Source of the DNA: Chloroflexota bacterium
GTDB lineage: Bacteria; Chloroflexota; Limnocylindria; Limnocylindrales; CSP1-4
Length of the DNA: 64,000 nucleotides
Assembly (NCBI GenBank): GCA_016191345.1
Contig: JACPOU010000025.1
Span: 1 to 64,000 of the forward strand
Direction of reading: 5' to 3'
Shown: in pieces, positions 63,601 to 64,000 of the stretch
How the letters are laid out: every line of letters starts with the position of its first letter
How positions within the stretch are numbered: the stretch's first letter is position 1
The notes under the pieces: generated by a model
Databases searched by the model: none
Told to the model about the DNA's origin: nothing
The model's input: only the letters and a program-made list of their open reading frames with translations
Position numbers and translations under genes: made by a program

Positions 63601-64000
63601 GAGGGCGTCGTACCGGATCTCCAGGAGGCCCGTCTGTTCAAGGTTCGGCGCAGTGACGCGCCAGCCTCGCTCGAGATCTCGGTAGAGGCGGTAGGCAACC
63701 AGGTCACGGAGAGCCCGCTCCGTTTCCTCGCGGGCGATGAAACGAACGGTCGGGTCCTGGGCGTAGACGTCCATCGGAAGGTCCAGCGCAGACGTCACGC
63801 GTTCGGGCAGCTTATCGTGCTGGAGACCACCTTCTGCCGCCGCGTCCAGGGCAGCCTTGTGGAGTCCGTTTCGAAGCATCCCCACCTGGACGAAGTCGTT
63901 GAAGTGCCCGGCCTGGAGCGACGCGTCCTGTCGGTTGTCCGTGAACGCAAGCAGCTTGCGGGCATGCGGCTCCAGGTCGCCCTCGGCTCGGAGCTGCTTG
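60652..64000 (-). CDS. DEAD-type helicase with DUF1998-like and Vsr/DUF559-like parts (partial)
   Basis: The gene runs off the right edge, so its 5' end and helicase motifs I to III are missing. About 1115 residues are visible. They begin with the FTDNRQDASLQAGHFNDF block seen in large DUF1998 helicases, then helicase motifs V and VI (SPTMELGVDISELNVVGLRN; YAQRSGRAGRSG). A Cys4 ribbon (CEACGYL and CENCGSAL), a DUF1998-like region (FYEAAEGGAGVL), a CAAACYDCLMSYGNQ cluster and a C-terminal Vsr/DUF559-like nuclease (RPDFLYDDMQVAVFVDG) follow. It resembles DISARM DrmA/DrmB or Druantia DruE, but the fused nuclease is distinctive. Confidence 0.8.
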   Translation of the reverse strand, partial: KQLRAEGDLEPHARKLLAFTDNRQDASLQAGHFNDFVQVGMLRNGLHKAALDAAAEGGLQHDKLPERVTSALDLPMDVYAQDPTVRFIAREETERALRDLVAYRLYRDLERGWRVTAPNLEQTGLLEIRYDALDDLVSAEDVWSPLHSALSLATPDKRRAAAQVLLDYLRRTLAIQVEYLNATWQSQLRLRSTQYLLPPWALEEEERLEVAAVAYPRSQRPNDSQGQRYVSGRSGMGRYVARNLTPAGHAPLKTEEREAVIRDLFEALRIAGLVARVDEPATPGEVGGYQLKAAGIRWVGRAPTDAKPYNDPLRVPRAPASGHRANEFFVRFYTQTAAGNAGIEAKEHTAQVPGEERIKREERFRTGALPILYCSPTMELGVDISELNVVGLRNVPPTPANYAQRSGRAGRSGAPALVFNYCAWGSPHDQYFFRRPAEMVGGQVRPPRLDLTNEDLIRSHIHAIWLAETNLDLKSSLADLLELDGDPPELQIKESVRDAINSDVARRRARDKARAVIASLQGIEDADWFTDGWLDQVLAAAPARFDAACERWRDLYQSAWSNRASQHALIGDRSRTVQERNRAKLVREQAEAQLKLLTGEGDESRFQSDFYSYRYFASEGFLPGYSFPRLPLSAFIPGRRGASGRNEYLSRPRFLAISEFGPRSIVYHEGSRYRITQVLLPAERSDDNKLPTDRIKHCEACGYLHRIVGSEPGLDICENCGSALPNTLDKLFRLRNVMTRRQDRITSDEEDRQRQGFEIRTAVRFPIHDGLPAAHKSTVNRADEHLADLTFAPSTSIWRINVGWRRRANKERLGFLLDTERGYWATNQTELDDTEDAMSKSQEVVIPFVEDTRNVLLLTPRPTPTDKGMASLSAALKAAIQAEYQLEDMEMAVEPLPSEGERRLLLFYEAAEGGAGVLRRLAEEPGALAAVARRALDLCHFDPSGEDFHRAPGAKDDCAAACYDCLMSYGNQRDHPLLDRFEVRDALLALAGSSVEASASYRAPSAHFDALRRAAESTLERAWLDALHARGYRMPETSQRVVAGANARPDFLYDDMQVAVFVDGPVHDYPDVQERDAAAQSRLEDLGFFVIRFGADQRDWASIFEANPGVFGRRP

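Overview
The window is a 64 kb piece of a very GC-rich bacterial chromosome. No 16S gene is present, so the lineage can only be inferred. High GC, a tig-clpP-clpX cluster, a dnaG-rpoD pair, many apparently leaderless genes (a TANNNT box 6 to 9 bases before the start codon) and a polyamine/amine catabolic gene content would fit a Chloroflexota member of the Limnocylindria/Ellin6529 type. That placement is a low-to-moderate confidence guess.

Left part (1 to about 31 kb) is chromosomal core and metabolism. It holds tig-clpP-clpX (minus strand) and a tRNA-Leu(UAG), then a holin-like membrane protein pair, a CinA homologue, a metallo-beta-lactamase-fold hydrolase and an Mrp/ApbC ATPase. A complete polyamine ABC transporter (potA-potD-potB-potC) with its own promoter follows, running into a class III aminotransferase. 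Next come two copies of an FAD oxidoreductase/GcvT-fold enzyme of the dimethylglycine dehydrogenase/sarcosine oxidase type, each beside a choline-kinase-like phosphotransferase, together with an inositol-monophosphatase-family enzyme, an APC amino-acid permease and a class II aldolase. An aldehyde dehydrogenase near 37 kb fits the same theme: uptake and breakdown of polyamines, 4-aminobutyrate and N-methylated amines.

Middle part (30.4 to 42.5 kb) holds an XRE regulator with a Gly-Ser-Ala repeat tail, a repeat-rich convergent gap, rpoD and dnaG behind a promoter overlapped by two perfect palindromes, a zinc-ribbon protein, an aldehyde dehydrogenase, a cNMP-binding protein, a UvrD/PcrA helicase with a C-terminal HRDC-like region, and an ACC deaminase. 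Two intergenic repeat families occur: a 162-bp element near 20 kb (inverted, degenerate) and twice near 26.8 kb, and a nested palindromic element near 38.8 and 41.3 kb.

Right part (42.5 to 64 kb) is accessory. Two toxin-antitoxin pairs (AbrB/PIN and Phd/RelE-like) and some small unknown genes lead to a long minus-strand defence operon that runs off the right edge. In transcription order it encodes: a DEAD-type helicase with DUF1998-like and Vsr/DUF559-like C-terminal parts (5' end outside the window); a SNF2 helicase resembling DISARM DrmD; a 1287-residue adenine methyltransferase resembling DrmMI; a HARE-HTH protein; a RelE-fold/UvrD helicase fusion; a CBS-pair/HEPN fusion; a tandem winged-helix protein; McrB; McrC; a possible DarT-like protein; and a PD-(D/E)XK (VRR-NUC-like) nuclease. 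Most junctions from the right edge to the tandem winged-helix gene are 4-base ATGA/GTGA overlaps, so these genes are probably co-transcribed. The RelE-UvrD, HARE and CBS-HEPN genes sandwiched between a DISARM/Druantia-like module and McrBC are the best candidate for an undescribed system.
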